Assembly (NCBI RefSeq): GCF_900163695.1 | Contig: NZ_FUIC01000007.1 | Coordinates: 177,535 to 241,534, forward strand | DNA: 64,000 bases | From: Gulosibacter sp. 10 | GTDB lineage: Bacteria; Actinomycetota; Actinomycetes; Actinomycetales; Microbacteriaceae | Direction: 5' to 3' | Shown: one piece after another, positions 16,293 through 30,209 of the stretch | How the letters are laid out: every line of letters begins with the position of its first letter | Position numbering within the stretch: position 1 is the first letter of the stretch | Translations under genes and position numbers: made by a program | Notes under the pieces: model-generated | Told to the model about the DNA's origin: nothing | Seen by the model: the letters and a program-made list of their open reading frames with translations, nothing else | Databases searched by the model: none

Positions 16293-17093
16293 ATGCGGTT
16301 CCCCGATCCGGTCTCGTCCTTCGTCCAGTGCGTGCTCGCCCCGAACCCGGGCCCGATGACGCTCTCGGGCACCAACACCTACGTGATCGGCGCACCGGGA
16401 TCGCCGGGCTCGGTCGTCGTCGATCCGGGACCGGACGACCCGGGGCACCTCGATCGTATCGTCGAGGCCGCGGGCCGAGTGGATCTGGTGATCCTCACGC
16501 ACCGGCATGCGGATCATACGGGCGGCCTGGCTGCTCTTCTGGAGCGCACCGGAGCCCCGTCACGCGCTCGACTCCCCGAGTTTAGTCGAGGCGCGCAGCC
16601 GCTGCACGAGGACGAGACCATCGAGGCCGCCGGCACGGCCCTGCGCATCCTCGCGACGCCGGGCCACACCGCCGATTCCATCAGCGTGCTGCTGCCGGAG
16701 GCCGGCCCGCACGGCGCGCTGCTCACCGGCGACACGATCCTGGGCGGCTCGACGACGATGATCGACCATCCCGACGGCACCCTCGCGGACTACTTCGCGA
16801 CGCTCGACCGCATCGAGACGCTGGGCGAGGCGCTCATCCTCCCCGCGCACGGCGAGCCGATCGCGGGTGCCGCGGACGAGGCCCGACGGCTCCGGGGCCA
16901 TCGCCTGCGGCGCCTCGAGCAGGTCGCCGAGGCGCGGGACCGGCTGCGGGATGCGCGCCCGGAAAGCGCCGCGGGCGCCGACGCGGACGACATCCTGGAT
17001 ATCGTCTACGCCGACGCCCCCGAGCGGGTCCGGGCCGCGGCCCGCGCCTCGATCGAGGCGCAGCTCAGCTTTCTGCGGCGCGCTCGAGGATGA
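16293..17093 (+). CDS. Metallo-beta-lactamase-fold hydrolase (LACTB2-like)
   Basis: The 266-residue protein has the zinc signature [10 protein letters not shown], then [14 protein letters not shown], the bridging-Asp motif [10 protein letters not shown] and a terminal [11 protein letters not shown]-terminal helical region (from about 205) resembles the winged-helix tail of LACTB2-type enzymes. Family members include RNases, glyoxalase II-like and thioesterase-like enzymes, so the substrate is not predictable. Its 3' end overlaps the convergent gatB stop by 29 bp. Confidence 0.82.
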   Translation: MRFPDPVSSFVQCVLAPNPGPMTLSGTNTYVIGAPGSPGSVVVDPGPDDPGHLDRIVEAAGRVDLVILTHRHADHTGGLAALLERTGAPSRARLPEFSRGAQPLHEDETIEAAGTALRILATPGHTADSISVLLPEAGPHGALLTGDTILGGSTTMIDHPDGTLADYFATLDRIETLGEALILPAHGEPIAGAADEARRLRGHRLRRLEQVAEARDRLRDARPESAAGADADDILDIVYADAPERVRAAARASIEAQLSFLRRARG

Positions 17094-18578
17094 GCTCGCG
17101 CACGCGCTTCGCGTCCGCCTGACCGCCCATCGCCTTCATGACGGCGCCGATGATCGCGCCGGCCGCCTGGACCTTGCCGTCCTTGATCTTCGCGAGCACG
17201 TCGGGCTGGGCCGCGAGCGCGTCGTCGATGGCGGCGATGAGCGCCCCGTCGTCGGAGACGACCGCGAGCCCGCGCTGCTCGACGACCTCGGCGGGGCTGC
17301 CCTCGCCCGCGAGCACGCCCTCGAGCACCTGCCGCGCGAGCTTGTCGTTCACCGTGCCCTCGGCGATGAGCGCCTCGATCTCGGCCACCTGTCGCGGGGT
17401 CGCGAGGTCGGCGGGGGCGACGCCGCGCTCGTTCGCGATGCGGCTCAGCTCGCCGAGCCACCACTTGCGCGCGCCCGCGGGCGTCGCGCCGGCCTCGACC
17501 GTCTCGGCCACGGCCTCGAGCAGGCCGCCGTTGACGATGTCCTGGAACACCTGGTCGCCGAAGCCCCAGGCCTCCTTGTAGCGGCGGCGGCGCAGCACGG
17601 GCGACTCGGGCAGCGCGTCGCGCAGCTCCTGCACGAGCTCGGCGGAGGGCCGCACCGGCATCAGGTCGGGCTCCGGGAAGTAGCGGTAGTCGTCGGCGTC
17701 CGACTTCGGCCGCCCGGAGGAGGTGCGGCCGGTGTCCTCGTGCCAGTGGCGGGTCTCCTGGGTCACGCGCCCGCCCTTGGCGAGGATCGCGGCCTGGCGC
17801 TGGATCTCGTAGCGCACCGCGCGCTCGATCGAGCGGAACGAGTTGACGTTCTTCGTCTCGGTGCGGGTGCCGAGCCGCTCCTCGCCGCGCGGGCGGAGGG
17901 AGACGTTCGCGTCGCAGCGCAGGTTGCCCCGCTCCATGCGCGCCTGCGAGATGCCGAGCGAGCGCACGATGTCGCGGATCGCGGAGACGTACGCGGCGGC
18001 GAGCTCCGGCGTGCGCTCCTCGCCGCCGAAGACGGGCCTGGTCACGATCTCGACGAGCGGCACGCCGGCCCGGTTGTAGTCGACGAGCGAGGAGCTCGCG
18101 CCCTGGATGCGGCTCGAGGCGCCGCCGACGTGCGTGAGCTTGCCGGCGTCCTCCTCCATGTGCGCGCGCTCGATGTCGACGAAGAACACCGTGCCGTCCT
18201 GCAGCTCGACCTCGACCTTGCCGTCGTGGGCGATGGGGTCGTCGTACTGCGAGATCTGGTAGTTCTTGGGGTTGTCCGGGTAGAAGTAGTTCTTCCGGGC
18301 GAAGCCCGAGACCTCGGCGATCTCGCAGCCGAGCGCGAGCCCCAGCTGGATGGAGTAGCGCACCGCCTCCTCGTTCACGACCGGCAGCGTGCCGGGCAGG
18401 CCGAGGTCGACCGGTCCGATCCAGGTGTTGGGCTGGTTGTCGTCGTTCTCGGCCGCCGGGTTCGGCGTGGGCGAGAACATCTTCGTCCTGGTCGACAGCT
18501 CGACGTGCACCTCGAGGCCGATGACGGGCTCGTACAGCTCGAGCGCCTTGTCGAAGTCCATGAGTTCCGGCTTGGCCA

Positions 18579-18579
<1 letters not shown>
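17065..18579 (-). CDS. gatB: Asp-tRNA(Asn)/Glu-tRNA(Gln) amidotransferase subunit B
   Basis: GatB is the kinase and tRNA-binding subunit of GatCAB, which converts misacylated Glu-tRNA(Gln) or Asp-tRNA(Asn) to the amidated form. The 504-residue protein has the cradle domain ([33 protein letters not shown]) and the C-terminal YqeY-like tail ([20 protein letters not shown]). The start ATG shares one base with the gatA stop (TAATG), indicating coupled translation. Confidence 0.97.
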
Positions 18580-20096
<1,517 letters not shown>

Positions 20097-20105
20097 GTGC
20101 TCCTC

Positions 20106-20402
20106 CTACTCTTCGCCGAGGATCGCGGGCACGCGGAACTGCTCGCCGTCCTGGTCCGGGGCGCCGGCGAGCGCATCGGCTCGGTCGAGCGTCGGGGCGG
20201 GCTCGTCGGGGCGAAGCACGTTGCTCATGACGTGCGGGTGGCTCGCCGGCGGGATCTCGGGGGTGGCGACCTCCTTGACCTGCTCGATGAGCGGCTGGAT
20301 GGCCACGAGCTGCTCGGTCATGACGGCGACCTCGTCTTCCGTGAGGTCGATGCGCGCGAGGTCGGCCAGGTGGGCCACATCGGCTGCGGTGATGTCGGAC
20401 AT
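20106..20402 (-). CDS. gatC: Asp-tRNA(Asn)/Glu-tRNA(Gln) amidotransferase subunit C
   Basis: This 98-residue linker subunit wraps around the GatA-GatB interface. The N-terminal helix signature VAHLADLARIDLTEDEV and the C-terminal LRPDEP segment are conserved. It is the first gene of the operon, 9 bp before gatA. Confidence 0.95.
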   Translation of the reverse strand: MSDITAADVAHLADLARIDLTEDEVAVMTEQLVAIQPLIEQVKEVATPEIPPASHPHVMSNVLRPDEPAPTLDRADALAGAPDQDGEQFRVPAILGEE

Positions 20403-20438
20403 AGTGCTCCGTCTTCGAATGCGAATACGACGCGTGTC

Positions 20439-20444
20439 AGTCTA
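20439..20444 (-). promoter_or_regulatory. -10 box of gatCAB
   Basis: TAGACT on the minus strand, 36 bases before the gatC ATG, is the best promoter candidate. GGAG precedes the ATG, so this transcript has a normal leader. Confidence 0.4.
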
Positions 20445-20469
20445 GTTCCCCTGCGGAACCTCGGATGCG

Positions 20470-21180
20470 TCAGCGCAGCTGCGTCTGGAGCCGTTCGGCC
20501 GCGGCGGCCTCGTGGAGGGCGACGAGGCGCCCCGACTCGTCGGATTCGAACTCGACGCCGCCGGTGGCGCCGCGCAGCAGCATCCGGCGGGAGCCGGCGT
20601 CGAGCCGTTCGAGCCGCAGGCCGAGCCGGGTCGCGTACCGTTCGAGCGCGCTCCGGTGGTCGTGCGTGACGCCGAGCTCGGTGCCGCGCATCACCGCGGC
20701 GAGCAGCTCGGCGGAGTCGAGCGGCCGCATGGGGCCGATGTTCACCGCGAGCACGAGGCTGAGCCCCTGCCCCGCGTCGACGAGCATGGTGTGGCTGACG
20801 GCCCCGAGCGTCTCGGCGGCGAGCTGCAGCATGAGCGACGGCGTGTTCGACAGCACGACCACGGGCTCGATGAGCTCGCGGATGCCGAGCGCGCCGCCGG
20901 ACTCCTGCACGCGGCGCGCCGCCCGGAGGGCCTCCTCGGGGAAGTGCTCGGCGTTCGAGGCCTCCCAGCCCCACATCCAGGTGCCCGCCGACCGCGCGAT
21001 CGAGCCGAGGAGCTGGACGGGGTAGGCGCGCTCCTCGCCGGCCGCGCTGAACGAGATGGTGCCGCCCTGCAGGTCGACCTGCCAGTAGGTCCCACTCGAG
21101 ATCGCCTCGAGCTCGACCTTGCCGTGCACATGGGTGAACAGCGACATCGCGGCGAGTTGCCGCAGATTCTCACTGACCAT
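20470..21180 (-). CDS. DUF6882-like cytoplasmic protein
   Basis: The 236-residue soluble protein has the central motif GSIARSAGTWMWGWEASNAEHF, split here as GTWMWGWEASN at about 66-76, which resembles the tryptophan-rich core of DUF6882. It has no signal peptide, no membrane segment and no catalytic motif that I can name. A GGAGAG ribosome binding site supports the ATG at 21180. It is transcribed toward gatC with a 67-bp gap that contains the gatC promoter, so it is probably separate from that operon. Function unknown. Confidence 0.65.
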   Translation of the reverse strand: MVSENLRQLAAMSLFTHVHGKVELEAISSGTYWQVDLQGGTISFSAAGEERAYPVQLLGSIARSAGTWMWGWEASNAEHFPEEALRAARRVQESGGALGIRELIEPVVVLSNTPSLMLQLAAETLGAVSHTMLVDAGQGLSLVLAVNIGPMRPLDSAELLAAVMRGTELGVTHDHRSALERYATRLGLRLERLDAGSRRMLLRGATGGVEFESDESGRLVALHEAAAAERLQTQLR

Positions 21181-21649
21181 TCATGCTCTCCAGTACCGGG
21201 GCGGTGCGCCCGCCGGCCTTCCCGTATTCGACTTCGTGCTCGGGCCGCCGTAAGCGCGAGTGCGCCCGAGCGCGTCCTCGGAGGCGGCCAGGGGTCAGCA
21301 TACTCCGCCGCCTGTAGAGCATCTGAGAACCATCGGGCTTCGTGCACGAATCGATACAAATGGCCGGTCGCACTGGTTTTTCACCGCCGTTCACAAAGCG
21401 CCGCGGGGTCGGCGTCGTCGCCGATGGGCACCCGCTGCCGGCCGGTTCCGATGCTAATCCGCGGCGCCATGCTGCGACCGCCGACCGCCCGGGATCCACA
21501 CCGGTGTCCACCCTGCGCCGCGCTCGCACCCATCCCCATCCCCGCCCTCGCCCGCCTCCAACCGTGGCAACCGTATCGACGAGGTGATACATTTTGTATC
21601 AAGCAATTGACACGCTTGACGTCAGGCGTCAACGACTGAGGAGGCGACC
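21181..21649. other. Intergenic region with no gene seen
   Basis: This is the divergent gap between the DUF6882-like gene and the membrane-protein operon. Open frames here lack start signals and conserved content. The last 70 bases hold the palindromes described separately. The middle (21340-21400) is relatively AT-rich and may hold the leftward promoter. Confidence 0.5.
21586..21632 (+). promoter_or_regulatory. Two palindromes in front of the membrane-protein/GntR operon
   Basis: GATACATTTTGTATC (21586-21600) is a perfect 6-3-6 palindrome. TTGACG TCAGG CGTCAA (21616-21632) is a second perfect inverted repeat. A TTGACA (21607-21612) between them could be a -35 box. Both are candidates for the operator of the GntR regulator encoded in the same operon. 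Confidence 0.55.
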
Positions 21650-22675
21650 GTGCCGCTGCTCGTACTCGAAATCCTGCAACCTCTGCTGATCGGGGCCCCG
21701 GTCGCCCTGCTGGTCTTCTGGCTCCGGCGTCCGGCGTCGGCTCCGCTGCCGCGTCCGTCCCGACGAACGGCTGTCGCCGCCCTCGCCGTCGTGCTGCTCG
21801 GCCCGCAACTGCTCGGGTTCGCCCTCATCGCGCTGCTCGCCTTGTTCGACCCGCGGAAGCCGTGGGCGCCGATCGGGAATTTCGACAGCAAGTGGCACCC
21901 TTTCGCCCAGTACTGGGTGGAGGAGGTCCCCCTGGCCGATATGAAGTGGAGGCTCATCGCTCCCCTGGCCTTCGCGATCATCGCCGTGGTCGTGATGCTC
22001 TTCGCCTCTCGGCGAACTCCGACGAACGGCAGCGCGGTCCTCGCGCCGCGTACCGCGCTCACCTTCGCGTCCCGGGGATGGATCGTCTCGGGTGCGCTCG
22101 TGCTCGCGCTGGTGGTGCTGACTGCCGTGACGGCGGGGCTCACGTCCGTGCCCGCGTTCGACGGGAAGCACAAGTACGTCCTCATCGACGTGGGCGGGAC
22201 CCAGCTGGGGATAGAGGTCTACGGCTGGTACTACTCCGCGCTGCCGCTACTGCTGCTGCTCGTCCTGCTGCTCCTGTGCTGGGCCGCTCTTCGACGCATC
22301 GCCGCCCGTCCGCTCGCCGATGCCCCGGAGGCGGATGCGGCCGTCCGGCGGCGGCAGACGTTCGCCGTGCTGTCGATCACGACCGGCGCGCTCCTGGTCC
22401 ACCTCGGGCTCGTGTGGCTGGACCTCGCCAACACCTGGTCCGCGCTCGGCGCCGGGCCGCTCATGGAGGTGTCCGGCCCGGATGTCGAGGGCGCGACCAG
22501 CGTGTTCACCACCGGCCCCGCGCTCGAGACGCCGCTGCGCGTCATGGGCCATGCGGCCTCGGCGACGGGCTATGCCGTCTGGTGCTACGCGCTCGCGTCG
22601 TTCGCCGTGTCGCGGAGACGCGCGGTCGAGGAGCCGGCGGCTGAGGAGCCGTCGGCGGCAGAGCGGAAGGGCTGA
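21650..22675 (+). CDS. Polytopic membrane protein of unknown function
   Basis: The 341-residue protein has about six predicted membrane segments: near 5-25, 40-66, 103-120, 143-165, 192-212 and 235-255, with a seventh near 300-315. An extracytoplasmic loop carries EVYGWYYSALP before the fourth or fifth segment, and the C-terminus is Glu/Ala-rich. I do not recognise a family. The GTG start has GAGGAGG upstream. It is followed after 3 bp by a YtrA-type GntR gene, an arrangement typical of regulated membrane or ABC transport modules, although no ATPase is present here. Confidence 0.7.
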   Translation: MPLLVLEILQPLLIGAPVALLVFWLRRPASAPLPRPSRRTAVAALAVVLLGPQLLGFALIALLALFDPRKPWAPIGNFDSKWHPFAQYWVEEVPLADMKWRLIAPLAFAIIAVVVMLFASRRTPTNGSAVLAPRTALTFASRGWIVSGALVLALVVLTAVTAGLTSVPAFDGKHKYVLIDVGGTQLGIEVYGWYYSALPLLLLLVLLLLCWAALRRIAARPLADAPEADAAVRRRQTFAVLSITTGALLVHLGLVWLDLANTWSALGAGPLMEVSGPDVEGATSVFTTGPALETPLRVMGHAASATGYAVWCYALASFAVSRRRAVEEPAAEEPSAAERKG

Positions 22676-22678
22676 GCC

Positions 22679-23035
22679 GTGCCCCTGCGCATCTCCCTCA
22701 CCGGCTCCGGCTCTCCCGCGGAGCAGATCCGCGATCAGCTCCGCGGGCTGATCGTCACCGGCCATCTGCTCGGCGAGGAGCGTCTCCCCTCGGTCCGGCA
22801 GCTCGCCGCCGATCTCGGCGTCGCGCCCGGGACCGTCGCCAAGGCCTATCGATCGCTCGAGGCGGAGGGGCTCATCACGAGCCGCATCGGCGCAGGCACA
22901 CGAGTAGCGCCGCAGACCCGCGGCACGCCCCGAGCCGTGCTCGAGCACGCCCGCGCGCTGGCCGAGGCGGGCATCCGCGAGGGTGTCGACTTCGAGGAGG
23001 CCGTCCGCGTGCTCCGCGCGATGTGGCAGGAGTGA
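22679..23035 (+). CDS. GntR-family regulator, YtrA subfamily
   Basis: The 118-residue protein consists of a GntR winged helix (EQIRDQLRGLIVTGHLLGEE, LPSVRQLAADLGVAPGTVAKAYRSLEAEG in two blocks) plus a short helical tail of about 40 residues. This short form without a large effector domain defines the YtrA subfamily. Such proteins often repress their own operon and respond to cell-envelope stress or antibiotics. The two palindromes at 21586-21632 are the natural operator candidates. Confidence 0.87.
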   Translation: MPLRISLTGSGSPAEQIRDQLRGLIVTGHLLGEERLPSVRQLAADLGVAPGTVAKAYRSLEAEGLITSRIGAGTRVAPQTRGTPRAVLEHARALAEAGIREGVDFEEAVRVLRAMWQE

Positions 23036-23044
23036 TCACGGCCC

Positions 23045-23101
23045 GCTGGAACGCGAGCTCAGGGCTGGAACACGAGCTCAGGGCTGGAACGTGAAGACCG
23101 C
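23045..23101. repeat. 19-bp tandem repeat at the lipoprotein 3' end
   Basis: The unit beginning GCTGGAAC occurs at 23045, 23064 and (partly) 23083, in 19-bp steps. On the minus strand each unit repeats the codons for Phe-Gln-Pro-stop, so the end of the lipoprotein gene has been duplicated downstream of itself. Confidence 0.8.
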
Positions 23102-23689
23102 GCCGTCCTCCCGCTCCACGTCCACGGGTTCGAGGCTGTGGTCGCCGGTCTCGAGGGCGAACCAGTTCGCCTCGCCCTCACCGCGCGGCTCGGCCGCATC
23201 GCCGCGGATGGCCGACTGATCGATGTCCGCAGGAAGCAGGTAGAACCGCTCGCCGGCGGCGGGGTCCCCGCCGTAGGTAGTGGCGAGATACATGCCGGAC
23301 ATGTAGAAGTCGCCCGGATGACCGCAGCTGGAGGAGCCGGTCTCGCCTTCCTCGTCGACCAGTTGGATGAGGCAGATCTGCGGCCCATCGCCGACAGCAA
23401 CCCAGTAGGTGCCCACGTCGGTCTCGCCGCTCCTGCGAATCGCGTCTTCCTCGAATTCCCCGAGACCGCCGTCGTACCCCTCGGGGAATGCGTCCTCCGC
23501 AGTGGGTTCGCGGGCGAAGGGCGGGATCATCGCGGCGATCGAGGACGCGTCGCTGCCCCGAACCAGTTCCTGCTCGACGAGTTCGCCCGTGTCAGGCTCA
23601 TCCTGGGCGCAGGCGGACAGCGCCGCGACAGCCGTTATCGCAGCCGCGCAGGCGAATGCCTTGCGTCGTCCGTTTCTCGTGTACCGCAC
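23078..23689 (-). CDS. Secreted lipoprotein, unknown function
   Basis: The 203-residue protein begins with a lipoprotein signal: basic N-terminus (RYTRNGRRK), hydrophobic core and lipobox LSAC with Cys27. The mature part is acidic, with two cysteines in QICLIQLVDEEGETGSSSC that could form a disulphide. Its domain resembles other short actinobacterial lipoproteins with a CLIQL...SCG core. The GTG at 23689 is supported by AAAGGAAG. The element lipoprotein at 63192 has a similar CTMI...LLC layout. No catalytic function is evident. Confidence 0.75.
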   Translation of the reverse strand: MRYTRNGRRKAFACAAAITAVAALSACAQDEPDTGELVEQELVRGSDASSIAAMIPPFAREPTAEDAFPEGYDGGLGEFEEDAIRRSGETDVGTYWVAVGDGPQICLIQLVDEEGETGSSSCGHPGDFYMSGMYLATTYGGDPAAGERFYLLPADIDQSAIRGDAAEPRGEGEANWFALETGDHSLEPVDVEREDGAVFTFQP

Positions 23690-23768
23690 GGCACTTCCTT
23701 TCCCGCGGCAATCCTCATTGCACAGTATGCGGATGCAGCGCCCGCCCACGGCGTTCGAAACGACATCG

Positions 23769-23777
23769 TTATCCACA
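23769..23777 (+). promoter_or_regulatory. Perfect DnaA-box sequence upstream of lipoprotein gene
   Basis: TTATCCACA matches the consensus DnaA box. It lies 80 bp upstream of the lipoprotein start in an otherwise gene-free gap (23690-23863). Confidence 0.35.
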
Positions 23778-23863
23778 TAGGGATTCGGATTTCGGCGCAG
23801 CATGCCCGAAGCACCGGGCCGAATAGTGCTCGCCCGCTCATGACGGGCGGCCTGCTCAGTCGG

Positions 23864-24265
23864 CTATGACGAACGGCCGTGCACGAGTTCCGGCAGCAGG
23901 CGCATATCCCGGAACACCTCGGCGCCGGCCTCCTCGAGCCAGGGCGCGGGCGTGAGCCCTCCCGCGAATCCCAGCACCCGCATCCCCGCCGCGCGCAGCT
24001 CGCGGTCGAAGGCCTCGAGATAGCGGGGGAACTGCTCGTCCTCCCAGGACTCGGGCAGCGGCTCGCCGAGATGCGCCGAGAGCGCCTCCCGGACGGCGCC
24101 GAAGGAGCGCCCGAGGAAGCGCTCCACGATCTCCTCGGTGCTGAGCTCCCAGCCGTGCTCAGCGAGGATCACCCGGTCGAGTTCGACCGAGACGACCTCG
24201 CTGTCGACGAGCACGCCGTCGCAGTCGAAGATCACCAGCTCGATGCCGTCCATCCCGCTCGCCAT
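23864..24265 (-). pseudogene. HAD-superfamily phosphatase with internal in-frame deletion
   Basis: The 133-codon frame starts as a normal HAD phosphatase: motif I IFDCDGVLVDSE at 12-23 and the cap region to about residue 90 (EAFDREL). It then jumps to the C-terminal end of the family, RAAGMRVLGFAGGLTP, without the roughly 80 residues that carry motif II (Ser/Thr), motif III (Lys) and the acidic motif IV. Intact relatives are about 210-220 residues. The frame is preserved across the joint near 23995. The protein should lack phosphatase activity. It lies 16 bp downstream of ligA on the same strand. Confidence 0.75.
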
Positions 24266-24281
24266 GCCCCGGCGCTCCCGC

Positions 24282-28248
<3,967 letters not shown>

Positions 28249-28255
28249 GCGGACA

Positions 28256-28261
28256 AGTCTA
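28256..28261 (-). promoter_or_regulatory. -10 box of leaderless mnmA
   Basis: TAGACT on the minus strand is separated by 7 bases from the mnmA ATG, and there is no ribosome binding site. Confidence 0.5.
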
Positions 28262-28284
28262 CGAGCCGTTCCGACATCGGACGG

Positions 28285-30150
28285 CTATTCGGAGGCGCCG
28301 CGGGGTTCCTGCTCGCGGTACAGCTCCGCGTAGGCGCCGCCCCGCGCGAGCAGCTCCTCGTGGGTCCCCCGCTCGATGATCCGGCCGCGGTCGAGCACGT
28401 GAATGACGTCGGCGCCGCGGATGGTCGAGAGCCGGTGCGCGATCGACAGCACCGTGCGGCCGCGGCTCGCCTCGTCGATCGCCCGCTGCACGTGCCGCTC
28501 GCTCACCGTGTCGAGGGCGCTCGTGGCCTCGTCGAGGATGAGCACGGGCGGGTCCTTGAGCAGCACCCGGGCGATCGCGATGCGCTGCTTCTCGCCGCCC
28601 GAGAGCCGGTAGCCCCGCTCCCCCACGATCGTCTCGTACCCGTCGGGGAACGAGCGGATCTGCTCGTGGATGCTCGCCTTGCGGCAGGCCTCCTCGAGTT
28701 CGGCCGCGGTCGCGTCGGGCTTGGCTAGCCGGAGGTTCTCGGCGATGCTCGCGTGGATGAGGTACGACTCCTGGCTCACGAAGCCGAGGTCGCCCCGCAG
28801 TTCGCCGCGGTCGAGCATCCGCACGTCCTCGCCGCCGAAGCGGACGGCGCCCTCGCTCGCGTCGTAGAGCCGCGCGGAGAGGTAGCCGATCGTCGACTTG
28901 CCGGCGCCCGAGGCGCCGACGAACGCCGCCATCTGCCCGGGACGCACGGCGAAGGACACCCGGTCGAGCGTCGGCCGTTCCGAGGCGTCCTGATCCGGGT
29001 ACCGGAAGGTCACGTCCTCGAACTCGAGCTCGCCGATGCGGTCCCGCCGCGGCGTGCGCGGCCTTTCGGGATCCCGGATCGCCGGCTCGAGCCCGAGGTA
29101 CTCGAAGATGCGCGCGAACAGCGCCTTCGAGGTCTGGATGTCGAGCCCCGTGCGCATGAGCCCGGTGAGCGGTCTCGTGAGCTGGCTGTTGACCGTCGTG
29201 AAGGCGACGATCGTGCCGGCCGTGAGCGCCCCGCCCGCATCGGCGCCGCCCGAGAGCAGGAAGCCCGCCACGAGGTAGATCACGACCGGCACCATGCCCA
29301 TGACCACGCGGACCACGCCGAAGAACCACTGGCCCATCATCGCGAGCCGCCGCTGCAGCCGCACCTGCTCGCGGTTCGCCTCACGGTACCGCTCGAGCGA
29401 CTCGTCCTCGCGGCCGAGCGTCTTCGTGAGCAGCACGCCCGAGACCGAGAGCGACTCCTGGGTCATCGCCGTCATCGTCGCGAGCGACTGCTGCGTCTGC
29501 GTCGCGATACGCGCCCGGCGCTGCCCGACCCGGCGCTGCATGAGCACGAGCGGCGGCATGATGACGAGCGAGAGGATCGCGAGCCGCCAGTCGAGGACGA
29601 ACATCGCGCTCACCGCCGCGATCGTGCTCACGACGTTGCCGACGATCGAGGTGAACGTGCTCTGGAGCGTCGTGGCCACGCCGCCGACGTCGTTCTGCAG
29701 GCGCGACTGGATCTCGCCCGTCTTGGTGCGCGCGAAGAAGGCGAGCTCCATCTGCTGCAGCCGCTCGAACAGCCGCACCCGCAGGTCGGCCGTGACCGAG
29801 TTGCCGATGAGCACCGTGAGCCAGGTCTGCCAGATGGTGAGCGCCGAGTTGAGCAGCAGCACCCCGACCATCGCGCCGAGGATCCACCACAGCGCGACGA
29901 GGTTCGGGCCGCCGCCCTCGAGCGGGAAGAGCCCGCGGTCGAAGGCCTGCTGGGTGAGCAGCGCGGGCAGCACCCCGAGCGCGCCGGTGATCAGCACCAG
30001 GACGAGCGCGAGGACGAGGGTCCACCGGTAGGGCGCGAAGAGGGCGCCGGTCCGCCGCCAGATGCGGTCGATCTCAGGCGCCTCCGTGTTCCGCGCCCGC
30101 ACCGCGTGCTCGTCCACGAGGGAACGACCGCGACTGCCCATCATGCTCAT
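28285..30150 (-). CDS. ABC exporter, fused permease and ATPase
   Basis: The 621-residue half-transporter has an N-terminal six-helix exporter domain (first segment TLVLALVLVLITGALGVLPAL) and a C-terminal ATPase with Walker A GASGAGKST, signature LSGGEKQRIAIAR, Walker B VLILDEATSALD and the switch His in SIAHRLSTIRGAD. It should act as a homodimer and export a hydrophobic compound or lipid, but the substrate cannot be read. A TAGAGT box 8 bases before the ATG suggests a leaderless transcript. The gene stands between cysteine desulfurase and mnmA. Confidence 0.92.
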   Translation of the reverse strand: MSMMGSRGRSLVDEHAVRARNTEAPEIDRIWRRTGALFAPYRWTLVLALVLVLITGALGVLPALLTQQAFDRGLFPLEGGGPNLVALWWILGAMVGVLLLNSALTIWQTWLTVLIGNSVTADLRVRLFERLQQMELAFFARTKTGEIQSRLQNDVGGVATTLQSTFTSIVGNVVSTIAAVSAMFVLDWRLAILSLVIMPPLVLMQRRVGQRRARIATQTQQSLATMTAMTQESLSVSGVLLTKTLGREDESLERYREANREQVRLQRRLAMMGQWFFGVVRVVMGMVPVVIYLVAGFLLSGGADAGGALTAGTIVAFTTVNSQLTRPLTGLMRTGLDIQTSKALFARIFEYLGLEPAIRDPERPRTPRRDRIGELEFEDVTFRYPDQDASERPTLDRVSFAVRPGQMAAFVGASGAGKSTIGYLSARLYDASEGAVRFGGEDVRMLDRGELRGDLGFVSQESYLIHASIAENLRLAKPDATAAELEEACRKASIHEQIRSFPDGYETIVGERGYRLSGGEKQRIAIARVLLKDPPVLILDEATSALDTVSERHVQRAIDEASRGRTVLSIAHRLSTIRGADVIHVLDRGRIIERGTHEELLARGGAYAELYREQEPRGASE

Positions 30151-30158
30151 ACCTGACG

Positions 30159-30164
30159 ACTCTA
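30159..30164 (-). promoter_or_regulatory. -10 box of leaderless ABC exporter gene
   Basis: TAGAGT on the minus strand, 8 bases before the ATG at 30150. Confidence 0.45.
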
Positions 30165-30209
30165 CTGAGGTGCGATCGGCGGCGCGGGGCGGGGCCGGCG
30201 AGGCGAGGG

